From Erysipelotrichaceae bacterium OttesenSCG-928-M19 (GTDB lineage: Bacteria; Bacillota_I; Bacilli_A; JAJDGJ01): a DNA stretch of 37,676 nucleotides. Under the pieces are notes generated by a model. The model saw only the letters and a program-made list of their open reading frames with translations, did no database searches and was not told the DNA's origin. This document shows positions 29,254 through 37,631 of this stretch, piece by piece (positions within the stretch are counted from its first letter, which is position 1; every line of letters begins with the position of its first letter). The DNA lies in the NCBI GenBank assembly GCA_030265585.1, contig JAJDGJ010000011.1:1-37676 (forward strand), given 5' to 3'. The translations under genes and the position numbers were made by a program.

Positions 29254-29952
29254 ATGAAAGCAAAACACATAGGATTATTTGGACTTGGTTTAATTGCAGG
29301 AGTATTACTAGCTCCTAAAAAAGGTAGTGAATCATATCAAGATTTAAAGGAAAAGGTTAATGATTTATATTTACAAGTCAAAGAATTGAATATTGAGGAT
29401 TATAAGAATAAGATTGAAGACATTAAAATTGAGGTTTCTAAATTAGATTATGATCGTTCAAAGGAAATCGTAAGTCAACAATCTACTGTTATTAAAGATA
29501 AGTTGTTAAAATTAGTAAAAGATTTACAAGAAAATAAAGATATTCAGCCAGCATTAGAGGGCGCTATCAATAAAACTGAAAAAGCAATTATTGATGTAAT
29601 TGACTATATAGATGAAAATGATTTAGTAGATAAAACAAAAGAACAGACAAATAAAGTAATTGAAAAATCGCAAGAATATGCTAGTGATATAAAAGAAAAG
29701 ACAACTGAAATTGTTGATAAAACAAAAGAACAAACAAATAAAGTAGTTGAAAAATCACAAGAATATGCTAATGAAATTAAAGATAAAACAACTGAGATTG
29801 TTGATAAAACTAAGAAAAAAACTAAAAAAGTAGCTGATGAATCGGCTGATTATATTGATGATTTGTTTGAAGATGAAAAAGATGATTTAGAAGCAAAGAA
29901 AGTTGAAAAGAAGAAAACTGATAAAAGTAAGAAAACTAAGAGTGAGGCTTAA
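29254..29952 (+). CDS. ytxH: YtxH domain protein with helical repeats
   Basis: HIGLFGLGLIAGVLLAPKKGSESYQDLKEKV; ATG at 29254 with aaggagaag RBS (track start is further upstream). Confidence 0.85.
   Translation: MKAKHIGLFGLGLIAGVLLAPKKGSESYQDLKEKVNDLYLQVKELNIEDYKNKIEDIKIEVSKLDYDRSKEIVSQQSTVIKDKLLKLVKDLQENKDIQPALEGAINKTEKAIIDVIDYIDENDLVDKTKEQTNKVIEKSQEYASDIKEKTTEIVDKTKEQTNKVVEKSQEYANEIKDKTTEIVDKTKKKTKKVADESADYIDDLFEDEKDDLEAKKVEKKKTDKSKKTKSEA
29629..29862 (+). repeat. 87-nt (29-codon) tandem repeat, two full copies plus a partial third
   Basis: Copies begin at 29629, 29716 and 29803 with GATAAAAC; DKTKEQTNKVIEKSQEYASDIKEKTTEIV / DKTKEQTNKVVEKSQEYANEIKDKTTEIV / DKTKKKTKKVADESADYIDD. Confidence 0.9.
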
Positions 29953-29954
29953 CT

Positions 29955-30947
29955 TTGAAAAAGGTTACCATTTATGATGTAGCAAAAAAAGCTAATGTTT
30001 CTTTAGCAACTGTAAGCCGAGTTATAAATGATAGCTCTGCTGTTAGTTTAGCAACTAGAGAACGAGTTTTAAAGGCGATTGCTGATTTAAATTTCGTTCC
30101 TAATGCTGTCGCACAAGGCTTAGCAATGAATAAATCAACGAGTATTGCTTTAATTGTTCCTGAAGCAAGTTTTTCTTCGATATCAACAATTATCAATGGT
30201 GTTGTTGATGTTGCCCATATTTATAATTATAATGTTGTTCTCTACAGCACTAATGCTGGAGAGTTTGAAGTAGATAAGATAATGAATAATATTATTAAAA
30301 ATCGCTTTAATGGTGTTATTATTCTAAATAGTGAATTGACATCAAATGCCTTAGATCAACTGGCTAAATACGGTATTCCAGTAACGATTGTCGGGACAAA
30401 CATTAAGGGAAAACTTCGTTCAAGTGTTTTTGTTGATTATGAAAAGATTACTTATCAGGTTATTAAAGATTATCTAAAACAAGGAAAAGATAAAATCTTT
30501 TTTATTGATGGTGATTATAACCGATTTATTGTTGAAGAAATGTTAATTGGAATTAAGAAAGCTTATAAGGAAATAAACAAAGAATTTAATGGTCATTTGA
30601 TTGTTGAAGATTCTTATGAAAAATCTTATAGTGAGCTAAAAAATCATCTTGCTAATAATCAAGCAGATCTTTACTTAGCTTCGCGAGATTCACTAGCAAT
30701 CTCAGCATTAAATGCTGCCTTAGATTTAGAAATTAAAATTCCTGAAGAGCTAGAAATAATAGGCTATAATAATACAAAATATAGTTTAATGTCAAGGCCA
30801 GCCCTTTCAACAATTAATGTTCCATTATATGAAATGGGAGCAATTGCTGCTCGACAAATTACTAAGATGTTAAATAAACAAGAGATTGAAATAAAAAATC
30901 ATGAAGTTAAAGCAAATTTAATTCATAGATCAAGTACAAAAGAATAA
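29955..30947 (+). CDS. ccpA: LacI-family transcriptional regulator, probable CcpA (TTG start)
   Basis: VTIYDVAKKANVSLATVSRVINDSSAVSLATRERVLKAI; murC-ytxG-ytxH-ccpA-tyrS order resembles Bacillus. Confidence 0.75.
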   Translation: MKKVTIYDVAKKANVSLATVSRVINDSSAVSLATRERVLKAIADLNFVPNAVAQGLAMNKSTSIALIVPEASFSSISTIINGVVDVAHIYNYNVVLYSTNAGEFEVDKIMNNIIKNRFNGVIILNSELTSNALDQLAKYGIPVTIVGTNIKGKLRSSVFVDYEKITYQVIKDYLKQGKDKIFFIDGDYNRFIVEEMLIGIKKAYKEINKEFNGHLIVEDSYEKSYSELKNHLANNQADLYLASRDSLAISALNAALDLEIKIPEELEIIGYNNTKYSLMSRPALSTINVPLYEMGAIAARQITKMLNKQEIEIKNHEVKANLIHRSSTKE

Positions 30948-30960
30948 AAGAGGTGAAGAG

Positions 30961-32214
30961 ATGAATATTATTGATGAATTAGAGTGGCGTGGCTTAATCC
31001 ACAGTATTACTGATAGAGAAAAATTAGAGACGATTGTAAACATGCAGATAAAAGTTTATTTAGGTATTGATCCAACGGCTGATTCGATGCATATTGGACA
31101 TTTATTACCAGTGATAATGTTGAGAAGATTTCAAGATTACGGTCATATTCCAGTGCCTTTAATGGGTGGTGGAACAGGACAAATTGGTGATCCAAGTGGA
31201 CGTTCAACGGAAAGGCAGCTATTGGATTATTCAACTATTGAAAGAAATGTTAGTAAAATTCAAAAACAAGTTGAAAAAGTTTTATTAACTGATGTAGATA
31301 ATGAACCATTATTTTTAAATAATAATGAGTGGGGTTCAAAAATTTCGATGTTTGAGTTTTTACGTGATTATGGGAAATTTTTTAATGTTAGCTATATGTT
31401 AGCTAAGGATATTGTAGCATCACGACTTGATACGGGAATCTCTTTTACAGAGTTTTCATACTCAATATTACAAGCTTTAGACTGGTTAAAAATGTATGAA
31501 ATGTATGGTGTCAACATGCAAATAGGAGGCTCTGATCAATGGGGTAATATTACTTCAGGTTTGGAATTAATTAGAAAGAAATATCCAGAAGCAATTTGCG
31601 CAGGGCTTACGATACCTCTAGTAACTAAATCAGATGGGACAAAGTTTGGTAAAACAGCGGGAGGAGCAATTTGGCTTGATCCAGAAAAGACATCACCTTA
31701 TGAGTTTTATCAGTTCTTTTTAAATACTACAGATGATGATGTAATTAATTATTTAAAGATTTTCACATTCCTAAATCAGGATGAAATAAGGGAGTTAGAA
31801 AAGGAAGTTGAAGAAAGACCACATGAGAGAAAGGCTCAAAAAGAACTAGCAAAAAATGTGACGATATTGGTTCACTCTGAAGAAGAATATCAAAGAGCAC
31901 TTGAGATTTCACATGCTTTATTTTCTGGAGACATTAAAGATTTAAAGATTGATGAGATTAAAGATACATTTAAAGGGGTAAGTGAAAGCTCTATTAATGC
32001 TAGTGAAATGAATGTTGTTGATTTTTTAGTGGATACTAAAATTTGCAAATCAAAACGAGAAGCTCGTGAGTTTGTCAGTGGTAATTCGATAACTATCAAT
32101 GGTGATCGTATTAATGATGTTGATTTTATTGTTAAAAAAGAAGATGCATTTAATGAAGAGATTGCAATTGTTAGAAGGGGAAAGAAGAATTATTTCAAAG
32201 TAATTTTTAATTAA
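30961..32214 (+). CDS. tyrS: tyrosyl-tRNA synthetase
   Basis: HIGHLLPVIMLRRFQDYGH, GDPSGRS, QIGGSDQWGNI, KFGKTAGGAIWLD, C-terminal S4 domain. Confidence 0.96.
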   Translation: MNIIDELEWRGLIHSITDREKLETIVNMQIKVYLGIDPTADSMHIGHLLPVIMLRRFQDYGHIPVPLMGGGTGQIGDPSGRSTERQLLDYSTIERNVSKIQKQVEKVLLTDVDNEPLFLNNNEWGSKISMFEFLRDYGKFFNVSYMLAKDIVASRLDTGISFTEFSYSILQALDWLKMYEMYGVNMQIGGSDQWGNITSGLELIRKKYPEAICAGLTIPLVTKSDGTKFGKTAGGAIWLDPEKTSPYEFYQFFLNTTDDDVINYLKIFTFLNQDEIRELEKEVEERPHERKAQKELAKNVTILVHSEEEYQRALEISHALFSGDIKDLKIDEIKDTFKGVSESSINASEMNVVDFLVDTKICKSKREAREFVSGNSITINGDRINDVDFIVKKEDAFNEEIAIVRRGKKNYFKVIFN

Positions 32215-32234
32215 TTAGAGAAAGGTGAATTATT

Positions 32235-33515
32235 ATGTTTAAGCAAGAAAATTATCAAAAGTATTTGGACATTCTTAGTGAAGAACTTGTTCCAGCATTA
32301 GGCTGTACTGAGCCAATATCAGTTGCATATGGAGCAGCAGTTGCTAGAAAGCATTTAAAGGGATTTCCAACAAAGATTAAAATTCAATCAAGTGGAAATA
32401 TCATTAAAAATGCTAAGTCAGTAGTTGTTCCTAATACTGGTGGCTTAAAAGGAATGCAAGCAAGTTTATTAGCAGGAGCAGTTGGTGGTGATGCTGATAA
32501 AGGAATGGAAGTATTATCTAGTATGAGTCAAGAAGACATTGATAAAGTTAATGAATTGATGAATACTGGTTTAGTAGTAGTAGAAAAACTTAACACAACG
32601 CATCCATTACATACTATTACTTATGTCAGTGATGGTATCGACGAAGTTGAAGTCGAAATTCTAGATTTTCATGATAACATCATTAGAATTACAGTAAATG
32701 GTAAAGATGTTTTAAAAATTGATGATAAAAAAGCTGGTGATGATCAATATACAGATCGTTCTATCTTAAGTATTGACCAAATCTTAGATTTTATTGAAGT
32801 TGCTAAACTTGAGGATTATCAAGACTTACTTGAATTGCAAATTGCAAATAATACAGCTGTTTGTGAAGAAGGTTTAAAAAATGATTACGGAATGAATATT
32901 GGCCGTAATATTATTGAAACTGGTGGTGGTTCACTAGAAAGTTTAATTAAAGGAACTTCAGCTGCTGGAAGTGATGCACGAATGGGTGGTTCAGCAATGC
33001 CAGTTGTTACTAATGTAGGTAGTGGAAACAATGGTATTTGTGGTACTATTCCAACTGTTATTTATGCTCGTGAAAAAGGCTATTCACATGAAAAAATGTT
33101 AAAAGCATTATTGTTAGCAGATCTTGTCACAATTCATGTTAAAACAGGGATTGGCCGCTTATCATGTTTTTGTGGAGTAGTTATTGCTTCTTCAGGATCA
33201 GCAGCAGCTATTTGTTATTTGGATGATTGTTCACGTGAACAAATTAAAATGGCGATCACAAATGTTTTAGGTGATGTTTCAGGAATGATTTGTGATGGAG
33301 CTAAAGAGTCTTGTCCAGCTAAAATTGCTACAGCAGTTGATTCAGCTTTAAGAAGTGTAAATCTTGCTAAAGAAAATAAAGTCTTTGCACAAGGCTGTGG
33401 AATTGTTGATGGTGATGTTGAGGCAACAATTAAAAATGTCGGAACACTTGCTAGTGTTGGTATGAAAGAAACTGACTCAGTAATCTTAGACATTATGACA
33501 AATATAGAAAACTAA
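32235..33515 (+). CDS. L-cysteine desulfidase / L-serine dehydratase-alpha-like (CyuA/UPF0597) family
   Basis: LVPALGCTEPISVAYGAAVA, NTGGLKGM, GSGNNGICGTIP, GVVIASSGSAAAICYL, GMICDGAKESCPAKIA. Confidence 0.85.
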   Translation: MFKQENYQKYLDILSEELVPALGCTEPISVAYGAAVARKHLKGFPTKIKIQSSGNIIKNAKSVVVPNTGGLKGMQASLLAGAVGGDADKGMEVLSSMSQEDIDKVNELMNTGLVVVEKLNTTHPLHTITYVSDGIDEVEVEILDFHDNIIRITVNGKDVLKIDDKKAGDDQYTDRSILSIDQILDFIEVAKLEDYQDLLELQIANNTAVCEEGLKNDYGMNIGRNIIETGGGSLESLIKGTSAAGSDARMGGSAMPVVTNVGSGNNGICGTIPTVIYAREKGYSHEKMLKALLLADLVTIHVKTGIGRLSCFCGVVIASSGSAAAICYLDDCSREQIKMAITNVLGDVSGMICDGAKESCPAKIATAVDSALRSVNLAKENKVFAQGCGIVDGDVEATIKNVGTLASVGMKETDSVILDIMTNIEN

Positions 33516-33541
33516 AAGTAACAATTATGTTACTTTTTTTA
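33514..33541 (+). terminator. intrinsic terminator overlapping the stop codon
   Basis: AAAAGTAAC-aattat-GTTACTTTTTTT; starts within stop TAA 33513-33515. Confidence 0.85.
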
Positions 33542-33551
33542 AAAGGAGTTA

Positions 33552-34727
33552 ATGATGAAAAAATATGGTCTTATTGGGAAAAAATTAACCTATTCATACT
33601 CGTTAATAATTCATAATTATTTACTTAAGCACCACAACATATCAGCTTCTTATGACTTAGTTGAAGTGGATAGTATTTCCTATGAATTATTAAATAGTTA
33701 TGATGGTTTAAATATCACAATTCCTTTTAAAGAAGAGGTTAAGCAATATCTTAATAACAAGCTTGTTTTACCCTGCAATACTATAAAGAAAAATAATAAT
33801 AAACTATTTGGTTTTAACACTGATCAATATGGTTTTAAATATCTTTTAAAAAATAGTGAAGACTTAACAATTAATAAAGTTGTTATTTTGGGAAGTGGAG
33901 CAAGTGCAAAAATGATTCAATCACTGTTGCCTAATAAAGATATAATAGTAATTTCACGTAATGATAGTTATTATAATTATGATAACATTACAGAGTTTGA
34001 TGGTGATTTACTTATTAATACGACACCTATAGGGATGAGTGAATATCTTAGTCCATTACCAGAAACTTGCTTAAAAAAATATCAGGCTGTTATTGATTTA
34101 AATTATAATCCATTGAATTCAAAATTGGCTTTAGATTGTAAGAAAATAGGACTTAACTTTATTAATGGTTTAGATATGTTGATTATTCAAGCTATTAAAT
34201 CATTTGAAATTTGGCATGATATCAAAGTTGCTTATACTTTGAAAAAGGCTATCTATCAAGAAGTTTTAAAAAGATCACAGAAAAAGATTGCTTTGATTGG
34301 TTTATCTTTAAGCGGTAAAACAACAATTGTAAAGAAGTTTAATGGTCTTGATTTAGATGAGGAAATTAGCTTACATTATCAAGAGTCTATTGCAACAATG
34401 ATTGAAAATAACACCTTTAGAAAAAGAGAACAAGATACCTTAAAAAAACTAGTTAATAATGATGTTAGATTATTAGCTTGTGGTGGAGGAATTGTCTTAG
34501 ATCATGAAAATATGATAATCTTAAAAGACTATCTAATTATTTATTTAAAGAGTGATTATCAAAGTTTAGCAGCAAGGTTAAACAAGGAAAAGCGACCATT
34601 ACTGCAAAATGAAAAGCAATTAAAACAAATGGTTAAAGATAGAACTTTTTTATATGAAAGATATGCAAATTTAACTTTAACGAGTCAGGAATTGGAGGTT
34701 TTTCTAAGTGAAATTAGCTATAGTTAA
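33552..34727 (+). CDS. fused shikimate dehydrogenase - shikimate kinase
   Basis: AroE: GLNITIPFKEEV, GFNTDQYGF, GSGASAK, INTTPIGMS. AroK: GLSLSGKTT, DLDEEI, FRKREQDTL, LACGGGIVL, KRPLL. One uninterrupted frame. Confidence 0.88.
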   Translation: MMKKYGLIGKKLTYSYSLIIHNYLLKHHNISASYDLVEVDSISYELLNSYDGLNITIPFKEEVKQYLNNKLVLPCNTIKKNNNKLFGFNTDQYGFKYLLKNSEDLTINKVVILGSGASAKMIQSLLPNKDIIVISRNDSYYNYDNITEFDGDLLINTTPIGMSEYLSPLPETCLKKYQAVIDLNYNPLNSKLALDCKKIGLNFINGLDMLIIQAIKSFEIWHDIKVAYTLKKAIYQEVLKRSQKKIALIGLSLSGKTTIVKKFNGLDLDEEISLHYQESIATMIENNTFRKREQDTLKKLVNNDVRLLACGGGIVLDHENMIILKDYLIIYLKSDYQSLAARLNKEKRPLLQNEKQLKQMVKDRTFLYERYANLTLTSQELEVFLSEISYS

Positions 34728-35142
34728 TGGCGCAAATTTAAATATGTTATCTTATCGTGAAACAGAACATTATGGTAGTTTAACATACGATGATTTAATA
34801 AATAAAATTAAAGACAACTTACCTGATATTTTTACTTATGTTGATTTCTTTCAATCAAATATTGAAGGTGAAATTATCAATTATCTTCATAAAATAACTA
34901 GAGAGGATTACGATGCTTTAATAATCAATCCAGGTGCTTATGCCCATTATAGTTATGCTATTTATGATGCCTTATTAATCTTTAAAGGTTATAAAATAGA
35001 AGTTCATCTTTCAGATATTTATCAGCGTGATGACTTTAGAAAAAAATTAGTTACAGCACCGGCATGTAATGAGATAATTAGTGGGCAAGGGGTAAACTCA
35101 TATTTATTAGCACTTGCTAGTCTAGTGGATATTTATTCATAA
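34708..35142 (+). CDS. aroQ: type II 3-dehydroquinate dehydratase (GTG start, 20-nt overlap with the upstream gene)
   Basis: IVNGANLNMLSYRETEHYGSLTYDDL, FFQSNIEGEIINYLH, ALIINPGAYAHYS, IEVHLSDIYQRDDFR. Confidence 0.88.
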   Translation: MKLAIVNGANLNMLSYRETEHYGSLTYDDLINKIKDNLPDIFTYVDFFQSNIEGEIINYLHKITREDYDALIINPGAYAHYSYAIYDALLIFKGYKIEVHLSDIYQRDDFRKKLVTAPACNEIISGQGVNSYLLALASLVDIYS

Positions 35143-35159
35143 TTTCCAGGGTAATTATC

Positions 35160-35188
35160 TTGGTTATCATTATTGAATATGGTATAAT
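35160..35188 (+). promoter_or_regulatory. extended -10 promoter for the thermonuclease gene
   Basis: TTGGTT (35160-35165), 17 bp, TATAAT (35183-35188) preceded by TGG. Confidence 0.65.
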
Positions 35189-35205
35189 TAAAGCGGTGAT
35201 AAACT

Positions 35206-35694
35206 GTGGCAAAGAGACGTAAAAACAGCAAATATAGCGCTATTATTCTAGTGATTGTTACTATTATAATAGCTTTTGAATTTTATCAAGAAAATTTTGG
35301 ACAGCCAAAGATTAAGGCTGATAATCAAATAGAATTAATTTCCTGTGTTGATGGTGATACAGCTACTTTTAGTAAAATTGGGAAAACAAGATTTTTATTT
35401 ATTGATACTCCAGAAAGTACAACAAAAGTTGAACCATATGGTAAGAAAGCAGCTTATTTTACTTGTGATAAGTTAAAAAATGCTAAACAGATTGTTTATG
35501 AGTTTGATGGTCCAGAGAAAGATCGTTATGATCGTAGCTTAGCATGGATTTTTGTTGATGGTGAATTATTACAGGAATTGATAGCAAAAGAGGGCTATGT
35601 AAAAAAATATTATGATTATAAAGCTAATTATAAATATGAAAATAGAATTAGAAATAATCTTAATGATAAATATCATATTTTTGAGGGTGAATAG
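35206..35694 (+). CDS. membrane-anchored thermonuclease (SNase) family protein, GTG start
   Basis: TM then ISCVDGDTATF, KTRFLFIDTPES, EPYGKKAAYFTCDKL, KDRYDRSLAWIFVDGELLQELIAKEGYV. Confidence 0.88.
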   Translation: MAKRRKNSKYSAIILVIVTIIIAFEFYQENFGQPKIKADNQIELISCVDGDTATFSKIGKTRFLFIDTPESTTKVEPYGKKAAYFTCDKLKNAKQIVYEFDGPEKDRYDRSLAWIFVDGELLQELIAKEGYVKKYYDYKANYKYENRIRNNLNDKYHIFEGE

Positions 35695-35696
35695 AA

Positions 35697-37412
35697 ATGT
35701 TAAAAAAATTTATTAGAGAATATCGTCCATATTTGAAGATGTTTCTTTTAGTATTATCTTCATCGATTACGATTTCATTAATTGATTTATTCATTCCTTT
35801 TTTAACAAGTACTTTAATTAATGATGGGATTGGTGCTCGACAAGAAGGTTTGTTTATGAAAATTGCTATTTTTATGGTAGCTATTTATATAATTAGAGTT
35901 GCCTTAACATATTTTGTAACTCTTAAAGGTCATATGGTAGGTGTTTCAATTGAATTTTCAATGCGACGTAAGCTATTTGATAAAATAACATCATTACCTC
36001 TAAAGTTCTTTGATAATAACTCTGTTGGACGTTTAATGGCTCGTATAACTAATGATTTAAATGAAATATCAGAAGTTGCCCATCATGGACCAGAGGATCT
36101 TGCAATGGTTATTATTATCGTAATTGGTTCTGGAATAATGATGTTTAATATGAATGTTACCTTAGCTTTAGTAATTGTTATCTTAATACCGCTTATTATT
36201 GTTATTAATGAATTCTCACGCAAGAAATTCTTTGCTACAAATCTTGATTTAAAAGTTAAATTATCTGATATTAACTCACAAGCTAATGATACATTTAGTG
36301 GAATTAGACAAGTTAAAGCTTTTGCAAATGAGGAATTTGAGTTAGATAAGTTTGATGAAAATAATGATCGCTTCTATTATTCAAAAGAAGCATCATATCG
36401 TGTTATGGCACGTTATTTCGCTTCATTAAAAGGATATTTTGGTTTAATGAGTTTGGTAGTTATTATTCTAGGTGGTTATTTAGTAGCAAATAATAAGATG
36501 AACGTTGGCGAGCTAACGGCTTTTATTATGTATGTTAACCTATTTCAAGAACCAGTTAATAAATTCGCAAATTTTATTACTGAATACAACAAGGCTGCTA
36601 GTGGTTTTTCACGTTATCTTGAAATTATGGAATTACCGGTGCAACAGGAAAGCAAAAATGCACGTGATATAAGTGAAGTAGTGGGAAGAATAGAATTTAG
36701 AAATGTTTGGTTTCGTTATGATGAAGAAAGTGACTATGTCTTAAAAGATTTTAGTCTAACAATTAATCCAGGTGAGACTTTAGCGTTAGTAGGAGAATCT
36801 GGAGCCGGTAAATCAACAATTTGTAATTTAATTAATCGTTATTATGAAATTGAAAAGGGAAAAATTTTAATTGATGGTATCAATATCACTGAGTTTACTT
36901 TAGCGTCCTTAAGACATCATATTGGTTTAGTCTCGCAAGATGTCTTTATTTTCTCGGGTTCATTATATGATAATATCATCTATGGTGATTTAACAAAATC
37001 AAATAATGAAGTCATTAAAGCTTGTGAGAATGCACAACTAGAAAGCTTGGTAGCTGAGTTACCAAATGGTTATGATAGTAATATAGGTGAGCGAGGAGTA
37101 AAACTTTCTGGTGGTCAAAAGCAACGTTTATCATTAGCACGTGTCTTCTTAAAGGATCCTTCAATTATGGTCTTAGATGAAGCTACAAGTGCTCTTGATA
37201 ATAAAACAGAGCGTGAAATTCAAACTGTCTTAGAAAAGTTAAGTAAGAATCGTACTAATATTGTAGTGGCCCATCGCCTATCGACAATTGAGAATGCTGA
37301 TAAAATTGTTGTAGTTTCAAAGGATGGTATTGAAGAAGTAGGAACTCATACAGAATTAATGGATAAAAAAGGTCATTATTATAAATTGCATAGTGCATCT
37401 TTAAAAATTTAA
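35697..37412 (+). CDS. ABC transporter, fused permease-ATPase exporter (MsbA/LmrA-like)
   Basis: Six-TM domain; GESGAGKST, LSGGQKQRLSLARVFLKDPSIMVLDEATSALD. Confidence 0.95.
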   Translation: MLKKFIREYRPYLKMFLLVLSSSITISLIDLFIPFLTSTLINDGIGARQEGLFMKIAIFMVAIYIIRVALTYFVTLKGHMVGVSIEFSMRRKLFDKITSLPLKFFDNNSVGRLMARITNDLNEISEVAHHGPEDLAMVIIIVIGSGIMMFNMNVTLALVIVILIPLIIVINEFSRKKFFATNLDLKVKLSDINSQANDTFSGIRQVKAFANEEFELDKFDENNDRFYYSKEASYRVMARYFASLKGYFGLMSLVVIILGGYLVANNKMNVGELTAFIMYVNLFQEPVNKFANFITEYNKAASGFSRYLEIMELPVQQESKNARDISEVVGRIEFRNVWFRYDEESDYVLKDFSLTINPGETLALVGESGAGKSTICNLINRYYEIEKGKILIDGINITEFTLASLRHHIGLVSQDVFIFSGSLYDNIIYGDLTKSNNEVIKACENAQLESLVAELPNGYDSNIGERGVKLSGGQKQRLSLARVFLKDPSIMVLDEATSALDNKTEREIQTVLEKLSKNRTNIVVAHRLSTIENADKIVVVSKDGIEEVGTHTELMDKKGHYYKLHSASLKI

Positions 37413-37422
37413 GATGCACTAT
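37390..37422 (+). other. 12-bp stem hairpin spanning the 3' end of the ABC gene
   Basis: ATAGTGCATCTT-taaaaattt-AAGATGCACTAT; stop TAA 37410-37412 at the loop/right-arm junction; no T tract. Confidence 0.8.
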
Positions 37423-37479
37423 AGATTGAGTTAAAGTGCCTAATAATAGCTAATTTTTCATAAAAAAGGCGCTAAGATA

Positions 37480-37508
37480 TTGACTGTTTTTGTAAGTCGT
37501 GGTATTAT
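37480..37508 (+). promoter_or_regulatory. promoter for the tRNA-Ile cluster
   Basis: TTGACT (37480-37485), 17 bp, TATTAT (37503-37508) with TGG just 5'. Confidence 0.75.
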
Positions 37509-37529
37509 AATAAAGCGTTGAAGTTTTAA

Positions 37530-37606
37530 GGGCCTGTAGCTCAGTTGGTTAGAGCACACGACTGATAATCGTGAGGTCGGAAGTTCGAGTCTTCTCAGGC
37601 CCACCA
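37530..37606 (+). tRNA. tRNA-Ile (anticodon GAT), encoded CCA
   Basis: Acceptor GGGCCTG/CAGGCCC, D-arm, anticodon stem CACGA-CTGATAA-TCGTG, T-arm GAAGTTCGAGTCTTC, ACCA. Confidence 0.96.
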
Positions 37607-37631
37607 TTTTTTAAATATCAGCGTATCTTAA

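Noticed and set aside
29629-29862. CRISPR-like or mobile repeat
   Set aside because: Repeat is in frame, contiguous (no spacers) and encodes a regular helical unit.
29972-30196. 74-aa minus-strand ORF within ccpA
   Set aside because: Antisense to the LacI-family HTH coding region.
30948-30960. T-box leader for tyrS
   Set aside because: Only 13 nt separate ccpA and tyrS; no room for a T-box.
31007-32099. two minus-strand ORFs within tyrS (75 and 69 aa)
   Set aside because: Antisense to a strongly conserved CDS.
33215-33493. 92-aa minus-strand ORF within the CyuA-like gene
   Set aside because: Antisense to a strongly conserved CDS.
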